Shown here in pieces: positions 36,239 to 44,440 of a stretch of DNA of 64,000 nucleotides. The notes below the pieces were generated by a model, which saw only the letters and a program-made list of their open reading frames with translations, was not told the origin of the DNA and ran no database searches. The translations under genes were made by a program, and so were the position numbers. The first letter of the stretch is position 1. Each line of letters opens with the position of its first letter. The stretch is from an uncultured Bacteroidales bacterium (GTDB lineage Bacteria > Bacteroidota > Bacteroidia > Bacteroidales > Paludibacteraceae), in assembly GCA_902800525.1 (NCBI GenBank), contig CADCEV010000014.1:25122-89121 (forward strand). The letters are read 5' to 3'.

Positions 36239-36313
36239 TCTATCTTTCAACTCTTAACTTTCAACTAGAGGCTCTGTCCCGTTCTCTCACTCTCAACTTT
36301 CAACTCTCAACTA
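36239..36313. repeat. 7-nt micro-repeat region between polymerase and SDR genes
   Basis: Units such as ctttcaa, ctcttaa and ctctcaa in two clusters (36246-36269 and 36291-36313) with a non-repeat spacer. Confidence 0.75.
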
Positions 36314-37567
36314 TTCCCCCACTTTCTTCGCCCTCATAAAACCTGCCGGCTGTTCCGAGGTGTCCGCCTCCGATCCTTGTATCGCGAAATGAATCTGGTT
36401 CTTTCCGAACTTCTTGTTGATCCCGTCGATGGTCTGCATGAGCCGTTTCTTTTTCGCCTGATCTTCTACTTGATTTGGCGCAAACAGATCCAGTTGCACA
36501 CTCTCATTGTGCTCCAATTGTCCCACAATCAAGCCGGCCTGTTTGTATTGGTAGTTCTCGCGGTAAAGCCTGTCTAAAAGCACGGTCACCGCCTCTATGA
36601 TCACCATCGAATCATCGGTCGGGGTGTGCAGCTTGAGTGTGTCATCCGCATGGTATTGCGCTAAATCCATCCGATGCCGGTTTGTGGCGAGAAACAGCGT
36701 CACACTCTTGCATCGCGCTTTCTGTTCACGCAACTTGCGCGCCACGGATGAAGCATAATTGCTCAACTCCCGCAGTAAGACCGTCTTGCTGCTCGTCATG
36801 TGCGCAAAAGTACGGCTGTACATGATCGATTTCTGTTTCTCGTGCGACACAATAGTGATTGCCGGAATGCCGTTCAGCTCTTTCCACGTGCGCACGCCCG
36901 TTATATTAAACAGACGGTTTACCCACATCTCCGGCTTCTTCGCAAAATCCAACGCGGTCTTCACGCCGGCTTGTTCCACTTTCTTGATACTCCGCCACCC
37001 GATGCCCCAAATATCCCGTATAGGCACTTGCGCTAAAGCCCGCTCGCGCTTCTCTGCCGGCATGATACAAATACCTTGGTAAGCAGGGTAGTGTTTCGCA
37101 AAAAAGGTTGCCGTTTTGGCTAATGTATAACTCTCGCCGGCTCCACAACTGACCGGGATGTCGGTTGCGCGAAGTATAAGTTCTCTCAGTTCTGACAGAT
37201 ATTCGCGTAATAAAACAGGATCATCCTCCGGCATAAAACCGAAAAACTCATCCACGCTGTATTGGATGAAACCAAGTACCATTTCGGTCTTGCGGACCTC
37301 TTCCATAATATGGCTTGAGATCTCGTGATACAGATGATGGTGAACATCAATCACGGTCACTTTGTGCGCCTCAATGGTCTTCGTCACTTGGAAAATCGGA
37401 TTGCCCCGTTTCAAACCGACGTTCTTGGCTTCTTGATTGAGTGCAAGAATGATACCGCCGTTGTTGTCGTTGTTGTTAGCAACGACTACTGGCGTGCCGC
37501 GTAATTCGGGGCGTGAGACCAACTCACAACTCACGAAAAAATTATTGCAATCAATGTGAATATACAT
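36311..37567 (-). CDS. Y-family DNA polymerase (UmuC/DinB-like)
   Basis: Translesion polymerase, 418 aa from the ATG at 37567; an upstream open frame of 54 codons crosses the promoter and was dropped. Catalytic carboxylates: HIDCNNFFVSCE at 4-15 and YSVDEFF near 110. The palm, the helix-hairpin-helix region (DIWGIGWRSIKKVEQAG) and the little-finger domain with CKSVTLFLATNRH are all present, and the length suits UmuC. No umuD-like gene adjoins it. It has its own promoter, facing away from a pectate-lyase-like gene. Confidence 0.9.
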   Translation of the reverse strand: MYIHIDCNNFFVSCELVSRPELRGTPVVVANNNDNNGGIILALNQEAKNVGLKRGNPIFQVTKTIEAHKVTVIDVHHHLYHEISSHIMEEVRKTEMVLGFIQYSVDEFFGFMPEDDPVLLREYLSELRELILRATDIPVSCGAGESYTLAKTATFFAKHYPAYQGICIMPAEKRERALAQVPIRDIWGIGWRSIKKVEQAGVKTALDFAKKPEMWVNRLFNITGVRTWKELNGIPAITIVSHEKQKSIMYSRTFAHMTSSKTVLLRELSNYASSVARKLREQKARCKSVTLFLATNRHRMDLAQYHADDTLKLHTPTDDSMVIIEAVTVLLDRLYRENYQYKQAGLIVGQLEHNESVQLDLFAPNQVEDQAKKKRLMQTIDGINKKFGKNQIHFAIQGSEADTSEQPAGFMRAKKVGE

Positions 37568-37587
37568 CCTTTTTTCAAAATCGGCCA

Positions 37588-37618
37588 CAAAGATACGAAA
37601 ATATTTGCATATATGCAA
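37588..37618 (-). promoter_or_regulatory. Promoter of the Y-family polymerase
   Basis: Minus strand TTG (37616-37618) and TATCTTTG (37588-37595), 20 nt apart. Its -33 box forms one half of the palindrome TTGCATATATGCAA shared with the divergent promoter. Confidence 0.75.
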
Positions 37619-37635
37619 TTTTTGTTGTAATTTTG
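37604..37635 (+). promoter_or_regulatory. Promoter of the pectate-lyase-like gene
   Basis: TTTG at 37604-37607 and TAATTTTG at 37628-37635, 20 nt apart. The two divergent promoters overlap by 15 nt, so they probably compete for polymerase. Confidence 0.8.
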
Positions 37636-37679
37636 CAGAAAATTTTAGGAAACTAACAAATTTATTTACTTTCTTGGCT

Positions 37680-38639
37680 TTGAATAATAAAAATATAGCA
37701 GTTTTGATCCTCTGTTTGTCGTTCTTCACGCAGACAGCCTATTCAGCGCTCGCGATCCGTTCAAACGGAGCGGACATGTCGGACTCGTTGCTCTCTGCAA
37801 TACGCGCGAATGACACCCTTGTCTTGGATGGAGTTAACGGCGATTTCATCTTGTCTCGCACTATTGTCCTGAAGCATTTGAGCAGCAAAACCATTTTGGG
37901 CATCAACAATGCCTGTCTCCGTACGCGTTTTCGTTTGTCGGACGATCTGCGCGCCATGTTGGATAGTGCGCAGGTCATGAGCCTCTCTACTTCGGGAGAC
38001 GGTGGACTTCTTTCCAATGGAGCCTCTGTGCGCGAGCAGCGCGAGTGGAAAACGCGCCAACTGCTCATTGACCGGCTTGACGATCAGGAAGAGACTTTCC
38101 GGTCTGCCGGGTGTATGCAACTCTCGCATTGCTCCCATATAACCCTTCGGGGCTTGCATTTTCAAGGACCCGGAGCGGTGGATGTAAGCGGAAATGACCT
38201 GCTCGGAATGGATCATTCTACCCATATTACGGTCGATAGTTGTGTCTTCAAGGACGGAATGGATGGCAATTTGGACATCACCTCGCAATCCGATTCCATC
38301 ACAATCACCCATTGTTATTTCGGCTATTCTGCGTTGAGTTACGACCACATGAATTCAAACCTGATCGGCGCTACGGATAGAGCGGTTGCGGATAGAGGCA
38401 AACTGCATGTCACTTATGCGTATTGCACATGGGGAGAAGGCTGTCGTCAGAGAATGCCCATGGTTCGTTTTGGTACAATCCTCTTGGATCATTGCCGCTG
38501 GACGTGTACCACCAAACATCCGGCGGTAGATGCCAGACGCGAATCCACGGTGATTATCATCTCTCCCTTTTTCTCCTCCGGTGTCCAAATCCCTTACCGT
38601 TCCGATCCCTCCGCTCACTTAAAAATTACCCCTCAATAA
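37680..38639 (+). CDS. Pectate-lyase-like (family 1) secreted protein
   Basis: About 319 aa if translation starts at the TTG at 37680; no ATG precedes the signal peptide in this frame after the promoter, so the start is uncertain. Hydrophobic signal (VLILCLSFFTQTAYS), then a right-handed beta-helix pattern: SKTILGINNACL, HITLRGLHFQGPGAVDVSG, THITVDSCVFKDGMDGNLD and ITHCYFGYS. The DGNLDI and catalytic-region layout resemble pectate lyase family 1, but the usual Arg was not confirmed. Predicted periplasmic or extracellular polysaccharide-binding or lyase protein. Confidence 0.7.
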   Translation: MNNKNIAVLILCLSFFTQTAYSALAIRSNGADMSDSLLSAIRANDTLVLDGVNGDFILSRTIVLKHLSSKTILGINNACLRTRFRLSDDLRAMLDSAQVMSLSTSGDGGLLSNGASVREQREWKTRQLLIDRLDDQEETFRSAGCMQLSHCSHITLRGLHFQGPGAVDVSGNDLLGMDHSTHITVDSCVFKDGMDGNLDITSQSDSITITHCYFGYSALSYDHMNSNLIGATDRAVADRGKLHVTYAYCTWGEGCRQRMPMVRFGTILLDHCRWTCTTKHPAVDARRESTVIIISPFFSSGVQIPYRSDPSAHLKITPQ

Positions 38640-38640
38640 A

Positions 38641-38688
38641 TCATCAAATCGTCAATCGTCAAATTGTCAATCGTAAATCGTAAATCAT
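38641..38688. repeat. 7-nt micro-repeat before the DUF1295 gene
   Basis: Units cgtcaat, cgtcaaa, ttgtcaat and cgtaaat (twice), ending just before the ATG at 38689. Confidence 0.8.
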
Positions 38689-39582
38689 ATGAAGTGTTCT
38701 TATTCCAAATGGCCCAGCATTGCACTTATCGCTGCCATTTATCTTTTTGCCGCACTAATAGGCGTTGCTGTCTATTTCGCTGTTGATTCGCTGATGATCC
38801 CAGACTTTACCGCCACTAATCAGCCACTCTTAGGCTTGTTTGCCGCGGACGTAGTGGCAACTATCGTCGTCTGGGCGTTCGGCCTTTTGTATGAAAACGT
38901 TTCCGTTTATGACCCGTATTGGTCTGTCTTTCCGCCGATTACGTATCTACTTTGGGCATTTCACACGGGTGTCTGGTCTTTGCCGGTAATACTGCTCCTC
39001 GTCGCTTCATGGTATTGGGGCTGGCGTCTTACGCGCAACTGGGCAATCACTTTCAAAGGCATCGCCCATGAGGATTGGCGTTATACCAAGTACCGCTCTT
39101 TGCATCCCGCACTTTTCCATCTCATCAATTTCTTCGGCCTCAACATGGTTCCAACGCTTGTCGTCTTTGCCGCCATGCTCCCCGGCTTGAAATTATATGA
39201 ATGGTCAATTGTCAATTATCAATTGTCAATTATCAATTATTGCCTTTTGGCAATCGGTTTCCTCGTCTGCCTTGCTTCCGCTACTATCCAGCTCATTGCC
39301 GACAAGCAGAGCCATGATTTCCGCGCCGCGCATCCCGGCGAGGTATGCAATGTGGGGCTCTGGAAGCACGGCCGTCATCCGAACTATTTCGGCGAGATCC
39401 AGTTCTGGTGGGGTATATGGATCATGTATGCTGCATTTAACGGCTTCGATTGGTTTATCCTTGGTCCTGTTGCCATGACCGCTCTTTTCCTCGGCATTTC
39501 CATTCCTCTCATGGAGCATCGCCAACTCGCCAACAAACCCGCCTATGCCGCCTATCGCAAGCAAACAAGAATACTGATCTAA
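38689..39582 (+). CDS. DUF1295 / steroid 5-alpha-reductase-like membrane protein
   Basis: 297 aa, about seven hydrophobic helices. C-terminal motif GLWKHGRHPNYFGEIQFWWG is typical of DUF1295 and isoprenylcysteine-methyltransferase-like enzymes, which reduce or methylate lipid substrates. Residues 172-184 (WSIVNYQLSIINY) are encoded by five perfect 7-nt repeat units at 39204-39238, placed between two membrane segments. The rest of the protein looks intact, so the insert is probably tolerated in a loop. A bidirectional terminator follows. Confidence 0.8.
   Translation: MKCSYSKWPSIALIAAIYLFAALIGVAVYFAVDSLMIPDFTATNQPLLGLFAADVVATIVVWAFGLLYENVSVYDPYWSVFPPITYLLWAFHTGVWSLPVILLLVASWYWGWRLTRNWAITFKGIAHEDWRYTKYRSLHPALFHLINFFGLNMVPTLVVFAAMLPGLKLYEWSIVNYQLSIINYCLLAIGFLVCLASATIQLIADKQSHDFRAAHPGEVCNVGLWKHGRHPNYFGEIQFWWGIWIMYAAFNGFDWFILGPVAMTALFLGISIPLMEHRQLANKPAYAAYRKQTRILI
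39204..39238. repeat. 7-nt micro-repeat inside the DUF1295 gene
   Basis: Five perfect units in alternation: gtcaatt, gtcaatt, atcaatt, gtcaatt, atcaatt. Same unit as the intergenic arrays at 23.1, 44.4 and 57.0 kb, but translated. Confidence 0.9.
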
Positions 39583-39586
39583 TAAA

Positions 39587-39613
39587 AATCCGCCAGCTCG
39601 GCGGATTTTTTTT
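39587..39613. terminator. Bidirectional terminator
   Basis: Eight bp stem AATCCGCC/GGCGGATT (39587-39594 with 39600-39607) with a T run after it and an A run before it. It overlaps the last codon of the convergent permease gene. Confidence 0.85.
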
Positions 39614-40922
39614 ACAGGCTCTTTTGTATATATCGTATGATGAAAATCACGAAGAGAACCCACACCGTGGGAGTGATTTGACGAATGCCTTCTTTGCCCT
39701 TGCTGAGCTTCATCAACACGTACATAATTGTACCTAACATGATTCCGTCGCTGATGCTGTAACTCAGCGGCATCATAAACAGCGTGATAAAAGCAGGAAT
39801 AGCTTCGGAGTAATCATCCCAGTTCACACTCGTTGTGTTAGATATCATGATTACACCCACGATGACAAGCACCGGTCCTGTAGCTGCTGCCGGGATAGCA
39901 AGGAAAAGCGGACTGAAGAACAACGACAGCAGGAAGCAGATGACAATCACAAAAGCCGTTACTCCCGTTCGTCCGCCAACTGCCACACCTGCGATGCTCT
40001 CAACATACGTGGTGGTGGTCGATGTGCCCAAACATGCGCCGGCGGTAGTAGCTATCGCGTCCGCCATCAGCATATGACCGACGCCATGCACCTTGCCGTC
40101 CTTATCCACCATATTCGCCTTCATGGAGACGCCGATCACTGTCCCCACAGTGTCGAAAAAGTCCACAAAAAGGAACGTGAATACAACGATCAGCATGTCC
40201 CATGAGAAAATCTGACTCCACTCAAATTGCATGAAAATCGGCGCTATAGAGGGTGGAGTAGAGACAATTTTTTCCCAGTGGGTCACTCCCATCGGAATAC
40301 CGATTATGGAAGTCAGCAGAATGCCCCATAGAAGTCCTCCGGGTATCTTCCGGACGACCATAAAGCCGCAGATAACAATCCCGATGAGCGCCAAATGAAC
40401 CGAAGGGGTATTAAAATTAGCAAGGCTGACCTGCGTATTCGGATTTGCCACAATGATACCACAGTTCTGCAAACCGATAAAAGCGATGAAAAGACCGATA
40501 CCGCATCCTATCGCCGCTTTTATACCCGACGGAATGGAGTTCGCTACCAGTTCCCGGATCTTAAAGAACGAGAGGAAGATGAAAATTAGACCCTCAATAA
40601 AAACCGCCGTAAGCGCAAACTGCCAACTATGCCCCATACCCAGACAGACACCAAAGACGAAAAAGGCATTGATGCCCATACCCGGAGCAAGACCGAAAGG
40701 CTTCTTGGCATAGACTGCCATCGCTAATGTGCCGACCACTGCTGCCAAAATAGTTGCGGTAAACACCGAACTTGTCGGCATGCCTTGCGGCTCCAAAGCA
40801 CTAAAAATACTCGGATTCACAGCCAGAATATAGGCCATGGTCAAAAAGGTAGTGATACCTGCAAAAATCTCTGTACGCAAATTATGTTGCGTTGCGTCAA
40901 ACCCAAATAACTTCTTTAACAT
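39612..40922 (-). CDS. NCS2-family purine permease (AzgA/PbuG-like)
   Basis: 436 aa, 12-14 membrane helices. AzgA-type signature motifs: FLTMAYILAVNPSIFSAL at 27-44, FGLAPGMGINAFFVFGVCLG near 76-95, DFFDTVGTVIGVS and GTSTTTTYVESIAGVAVGGR. Members of this subgroup take up adenine, guanine or hypoxanthine by proton symport. Transcribed alone from a promoter 38 nt upstream. Confidence 0.9.
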   Translation of the reverse strand: MLKKLFGFDATQHNLRTEIFAGITTFLTMAYILAVNPSIFSALEPQGMPTSSVFTATILAAVVGTLAMAVYAKKPFGLAPGMGINAFFVFGVCLGMGHSWQFALTAVFIEGLIFIFLSFFKIRELVANSIPSGIKAAIGCGIGLFIAFIGLQNCGIIVANPNTQVSLANFNTPSVHLALIGIVICGFMVVRKIPGGLLWGILLTSIIGIPMGVTHWEKIVSTPPSIAPIFMQFEWSQIFSWDMLIVVFTFLFVDFFDTVGTVIGVSMKANMVDKDGKVHGVGHMLMADAIATTAGACLGTSTTTTYVESIAGVAVGGRTGVTAFVIVICFLLSLFFSPLFLAIPAAATGPVLVIVGVIMISNTTSVNWDDYSEAIPAFITLFMMPLSYSISDGIMLGTIMYVLMKLSKGKEGIRQITPTVWVLFVIFIIRYIQKSL

Positions 40923-40959
40923 TTTTCCTCTAACGATTATTGTGCATCAAATTGTCCTG

Positions 40960-40990
40960 CAAAGTTACAATTAAAATCAGACATATGCAA
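40960..40990 (-). promoter_or_regulatory. Promoter of the purine permease
   Basis: Minus strand TTG (40988-40990, in CTTGCATATG) and TAACTTTG (40960-40967), 20 nt apart. Divergent from the flavodiiron promoter. Confidence 0.85.
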
Positions 40991-41016
40991 GTTTTTTGAA
41001 CAAATATTGCAATTTA

Positions 41017-41048
41017 TTTGCATATTTTAAATAATTGTTGTAACTTTG
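41017..41048 (+). promoter_or_regulatory. Promoter of the flavodiiron gene
   Basis: TTTG at 41017-41020 (TTTGCATAT) and TAACTTTG at 41041-41048, 20 nt apart. Confidence 0.85.
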
Positions 41049-41067
41049 CAGAAAAATTTAAAGATTT

Positions 41068-42216
41068 ATGAGGAATATCAAATATGTGGGCTGCGATGAC
41101 GCAGAGTTGGATTTGTTTGAAAGCCAGTACGCTTTGCCGGAAGGTATGTGCTACAATAGTTATGTAGTGTTTGGTGAAAAGCAGGTGGCGGTAATGGATG
41201 CAGTTGACGCGCGTTGCGCGCACGAGTGGTTAAACAAGGTGTCCGAAGCTCTGGACGGACGCACACCCGATTATTTGGTGTGCCACCACATGGAGCCGGA
41301 TCACAGCGGCGCGATGGCTTTGTTTCTGAACCAATACCCGCAAGCGCAAGTCTTGTGCTCGAAGCAAGCGGTGGTGTTGATGCAACAGTTCGGCATCGAA
41401 GCCAAGAACGTACAAATCGTGGCGGAAGGGCAGCGTATAGACCTCGGCGGCATGACGCTACAATTCATAGCTGCTCCGATGATCCACTGGCCCGAAGTGA
41501 TGATGACCTATTGCTCTGAAGAGCAAGTCCTCTTCTCTGCGGACGCGTTCGGTAAGTTCGGCGTCTATCATGCCGACGAAGACGATTGGTCCTGCGAGGC
41601 AAGGCGCTACTATTTCAACATCGTTGGCAAGTACGGCGTAGCGGTAACAAACTTGTTGAAGAAAATAGCGGACAAAGAGATTAAGACCATTGCTCCATTG
41701 CATGGTTACATGTTAGAGGGCGAGCAGAAAGACGAGGCATTGCGGTTATATAAAATTTGGAGTGCGTATGGCATTGAGACCGAAGGCGTGCTCATCGCTT
41801 ATGCCTCTATCCACGGCAACACGGCAAAAGCTGCTGAGCAACTTGCAGAGATATTAAAGGCGAAAGGAGCAGGGAAAGTTGCTGTTACCGACCTTAGCCG
41901 TGACGACATGGCAGAGGCGATCGAGGACGCGTTCCGTATGAATCGTTTGGTTCTATGCTGTGCTACGTATGATGGAGACATCTTCCCGGCAATGCATATG
42001 TTTATTCATAAGCTCCGTCTCAAAGGTTACCAAAACCGCCGTGTCGCCCTTGTGGAGAATGGCTCTTGGGCGCCACAGGCTGTTCGTGTCATGAAAGAGA
42101 TGCTTGCTCCTTGCAAGAACATCGAAATCGTCGAACCGACCCTTACCATTCGCGGTTCCCTCAAACCGGATCAAATCCCCGCCCTGGAATCCATTGCCGA
42201 CGCCTTGTTAGCATAA
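41068..42216 (+). CDS. Flavodiiron protein (FprA type)
   Basis: 382 aa. Reduces O2 or NO to protect anaerobic metabolism. N-terminal metallo-beta-lactamase-like diiron domain with ligand motif HHMEPDHSG at 70-78 and later ligands in APMIHWPEVM and APLHGYML; C-terminal flavodoxin domain with the FMN loop YASIHGNTA near 244 and CCATYDGDIFPAMH. No rubredoxin is fused. Single-gene transcript. Confidence 0.92.
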   Translation: MRNIKYVGCDDAELDLFESQYALPEGMCYNSYVVFGEKQVAVMDAVDARCAHEWLNKVSEALDGRTPDYLVCHHMEPDHSGAMALFLNQYPQAQVLCSKQAVVLMQQFGIEAKNVQIVAEGQRIDLGGMTLQFIAAPMIHWPEVMMTYCSEEQVLFSADAFGKFGVYHADEDDWSCEARRYYFNIVGKYGVAVTNLLKKIADKEIKTIAPLHGYMLEGEQKDEALRLYKIWSAYGIETEGVLIAYASIHGNTAKAAEQLAEILKAKGAGKVAVTDLSRDDMAEAIEDAFRMNRLVLCCATYDGDIFPAMHMFIHKLRLKGYQNRRVALVENGSWAPQAVRVMKEMLAPCKNIEIVEPTLTIRGSLKPDQIPALESIADALLA

Positions 42217-42261
42217 GTGATCGCGAGTATTTGTGTCATTAGTCAAAAATTAATTTGTGAT

Positions 42262-42303
42262 CCCGAAAGACCCGCGAAAAACCCGCGAAATACCCACGAA
42301 AGT
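42262..42303. repeat. 11-nt tandem repeat after the flavodiiron gene
   Basis: Units cccgcgaaaaa, cccgcgaaata and cccacgaaagt, preceded by a partial cccgaaaga. Same 11 nt period as the array at 26340 but a different unit. Confidence 0.85.
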
Positions 42304-42319
42304 GGGGCTAAAATGCACG

Positions 42320-42351
42320 AAAAAAAAGAGGGCGAGAGTTTCCTCCCACCC
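42320..42351 (-). terminator. Terminator on the minus strand
   Basis: Minus strand reads a 9 bp stem GGGTGGGAG/CTCTCGCCC with a GAAA tetraloop (42330-42351), then TCTTTTTTTT. It comes only about 50 nt after the start point of the promoter at 42407-42438. Confidence 0.8.
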
Positions 42352-42400
42352 TAAATGTTTACACATCGGAATAATCCTTATTGTGTATGTCATTCAAAAA
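42330..42400 (-). ncRNA. Candidate about 80-nt small transcript
   Basis: A full promoter (42407-42438) and a textbook terminator (42320-42351) enclose roughly 75-80 nt with no plausible coding frame (ATG TGT AAA CAT TTA runs through the terminator). Either a small RNA or a scar left after a gene was deleted between its promoter and its terminator. Confidence 0.45.
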
Positions 42401-42406
42401 GTTGTG

Positions 42407-42438
42407 CAAAAGTACTGCTTTTTTTTGAAATATGCAAA
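42407..42438 (-). promoter_or_regulatory. Orphan promoter
   Basis: Minus strand TTTG (42435-42438, TTTGCATAT) and TACTTTTG (42407-42414), 20 nt apart. No gene follows before the terminator at 42320. Confidence 0.8.
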
Positions 42439-42447
42439 TTACAACTT

Positions 42448-43359
42448 TTATTGATTGATGCGGTCGTAAGTGTTCATGCGTGTGGGGTCGATGTCGGTCA
42501 GCAATTCATAAACGGCTTTCTTCTCTTTGTCTGTGCCTTTCTTGAAGATATCCACCAATTCTTCCGCTTTGGCGTCCAGGAATGTGTTGATCACATACGT
42601 GGCAGGTCGTGCGCGGTATGCTTCTTTCAAGACCGGCATGCCTTCAGCAATACGTGCGCGGCCATTGGTTACATTGGCACTCATCTCATCCAAACCCAAA
42701 CGGTGGTACTCGTAATAGAAATTGCGGTATTTCTTGAAAGCCTCGTCTAAGAGATTGTTTATCAGCGCATAGCGGTTTCGGTTGCTATCAAAAGCAACCC
42801 AACCTTTCTGCTCCGATGGATCCATGCTGGCAGACTGACATGCCGTTACGATCTCCTCGCATACTTGGAAGAACGGCGTGCCGCCAAGACGCTGAAAACT
42901 ATCTTGATCATGCCCGATGATGAGGTAGCAGTAATACGCTAGCATTGCCGTCAAGTTGGTGGTGAACTGGTTTTGCTGGTACTCAATACGGTCAAACTCC
43001 TGGTAGGTGAAGTTGAAGTTCTTGTCTACGAAATTCAGAAGCGGGCTGGAGTAGGTTGTGCCATACACCGGCCTGCGGCTTTGCAGCGTCATTTCGCACA
43101 CATACATGTTTTCCTGCACGGCTTTGACGATGATCAGCATGCTGCACTCGATTTTCTCATGCTCGGCATACGTCATGTTCGTCCATCGGTTCTGGTTCAT
43201 GTAGTCCTGAATAGACGATTTGAGCGTTTCGTACACCTGTTTGTTCGAACCCTCAATTTGGTCGGAATTGATGGTTACTGTGCAGTTGATCTCTTGGGCA
43301 TTGACCTTGCTTGCCATCAAAGTCAACAGACAAAATAGGATGAATGGTATTCTTTTCAC
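42448..43359 (-). CDS. DUF4835 / PorD-like secreted protein
   Basis: 303 aa, Sec signal peptide ending VNAQ. DUF4835 pattern: EINCTVTINSDQIEGSNKQV, CEMTLQSRRPVYGTTYSSPL and YYCYLIIGHDQDSFQ. The family has been named PorD in connection with type IX secretion, as I recall; the role is not settled. Translation starts at GTG 43359 (MKRIPFILF once formylated). A TTG three codons upstream is less likely. Last gene of the long minus-strand run. Confidence 0.8.
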   Translation of the reverse strand: MKRIPFILFCLLTLMASKVNAQEINCTVTINSDQIEGSNKQVYETLKSSIQDYMNQNRWTNMTYAEHEKIECSMLIIVKAVQENMYVCEMTLQSRRPVYGTTYSSPLLNFVDKNFNFTYQEFDRIEYQQNQFTTNLTAMLAYYCYLIIGHDQDSFQRLGGTPFFQVCEEIVTACQSASMDPSEQKGWVAFDSNRNRYALINNLLDEAFKKYRNFYYEYHRLGLDEMSANVTNGRARIAEGMPVLKEAYRARPATYVINTFLDAKAEELVDIFKKGTDKEKKAVYELLTDIDPTRMNTYDRINQ

Positions 43360-43368
43360 AATAATCAA

Positions 43369-44415
43369 TTATTTGCTGATAGAAACAATGTTTCCTGTCT
43401 TCTCATTAAATACGATGGACGGCAATTCTTTGCCGGTAAATAAGTCTTTGGCTAACGGCACATCCACGCCCAATTGAGCAATCGCGATAGTTTGTTTTTT
43501 CAGGGTCTTGCCGTTATACACCACTTTCACTTCACCGCTTCCGGGCAGGTTATAGACAATCTGCGAAACAGCGGCTTTTTTCTTGTTCTTGGTGTCCTCT
43601 GTGCTGGCGGTATAACGCTGCGGGTAAAGAATGACATCCGCGCTAATCACCTCAGCGTCAATGTTCTCGGCATCTGTAAATCCGTTTTCGGAGGAGAAAT
43701 ACCATTTCTGATCTTTAGCTTGCGGATCGAAAGTCACCAGCTTATGCTCGGTGCGTCTGCTCTTCTTTCCGGTAAAGAGCGCAATCAGCGCGTTTTCCTG
43801 CTTTTCCAACTCCTCGAACACAATTCTCATCGCCTCGCCATCAGCCGGAGCGTGTTCCACTTCTCCGTTAATCAGATACATACGCGTCTCGCGGATGTGA
43901 AAAATCTGCTGCGCTGCCGCTTGTGCCTGCGCTCTCGGCGTAGCGGCCTTCAGCACTTCCTCCGGATACGGAGCTTTCTTGAAACGGTTGTTTTGACCTA
44001 CGTTATGTCTGTTGTTCGGCTGCTGAGGAGGTGTGTTCGGCTTCTTCTCACGCGGCACAACATTATAGCCCACCAACAGACCTTTCTCATTGATATTCAG
44101 CAACATAGGCATCGCCGGATCATTCACCACTTTGTGCGGACGCGCGTAGTCTGCTTCTGCGCGAGTAGCAATACGCACATCTTTGAGTGTATAACTCGTT
44201 TTGTCCTCTGTTACCACATCGTTGATGCCGAGCAGCGATTTGGCATACTCCGCAAACACACCTTTTTCTTCTTTCTCAATGGTGTATGTAAAATCCAAAG
44301 AAACAGTCGTTTTTGGGCTGTAATACACCATAGCCGGTTCGCCTTTTTCTACAATCTGCGCGAAACCCGTGCATACCATCATTGCTCCCAAGAGCACTAA
44401 AAAGATCTTTTTCAT
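43369..44415 (-). CDS. DUF4831-family secreted protein
   Basis: 348 aa with a Sec signal peptide (MKKIFLVLLGAMMVCTGFAQ) from the ATG at 44415; an in-frame upstream extension lies in a micro-repeat. The family occurs across Bacteroidales, is periplasmic by prediction and has no known role. The mid region is rich in Gln/Asn/Pro (about 125-150). It ends 9 nt before the DUF4835 start, so the two are likely co-expressed. Confidence 0.8.
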   Translation of the reverse strand: MKKIFLVLLGAMMVCTGFAQIVEKGEPAMVYYSPKTTVSLDFTYTIEKEEKGVFAEYAKSLLGINDVVTEDKTSYTLKDVRIATRAEADYARPHKVVNDPAMPMLLNINEKGLLVGYNVVPREKKPNTPPQQPNNRHNVGQNNRFKKAPYPEEVLKAATPRAQAQAAAQQIFHIRETRMYLINGEVEHAPADGEAMRIVFEELEKQENALIALFTGKKSRRTEHKLVTFDPQAKDQKWYFSSENGFTDAENIDAEVISADVILYPQRYTASTEDTKNKKKAAVSQIVYNLPGSGEVKVVYNGKTLKKQTIAIAQLGVDVPLAKDLFTGKELPSIVFNEKTGNIVSISK

Positions 44416-44440
44416 ATTTCTAATTATCAATTATCAATTA
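44416..44440. repeat. 7-nt micro-repeat between aroE and DUF4831
   Basis: Units attatca repeated. On the minus strand it encodes the aroE end NN-stop and leads to the next ATG. Confidence 0.85.

Noticed and set aside
37568-37729. 54-codon N-terminal extension of the Y-family polymerase
   Set aside because: It overlaps both divergent promoters, and the catalytic motif must lie a few residues from the true N-terminus.
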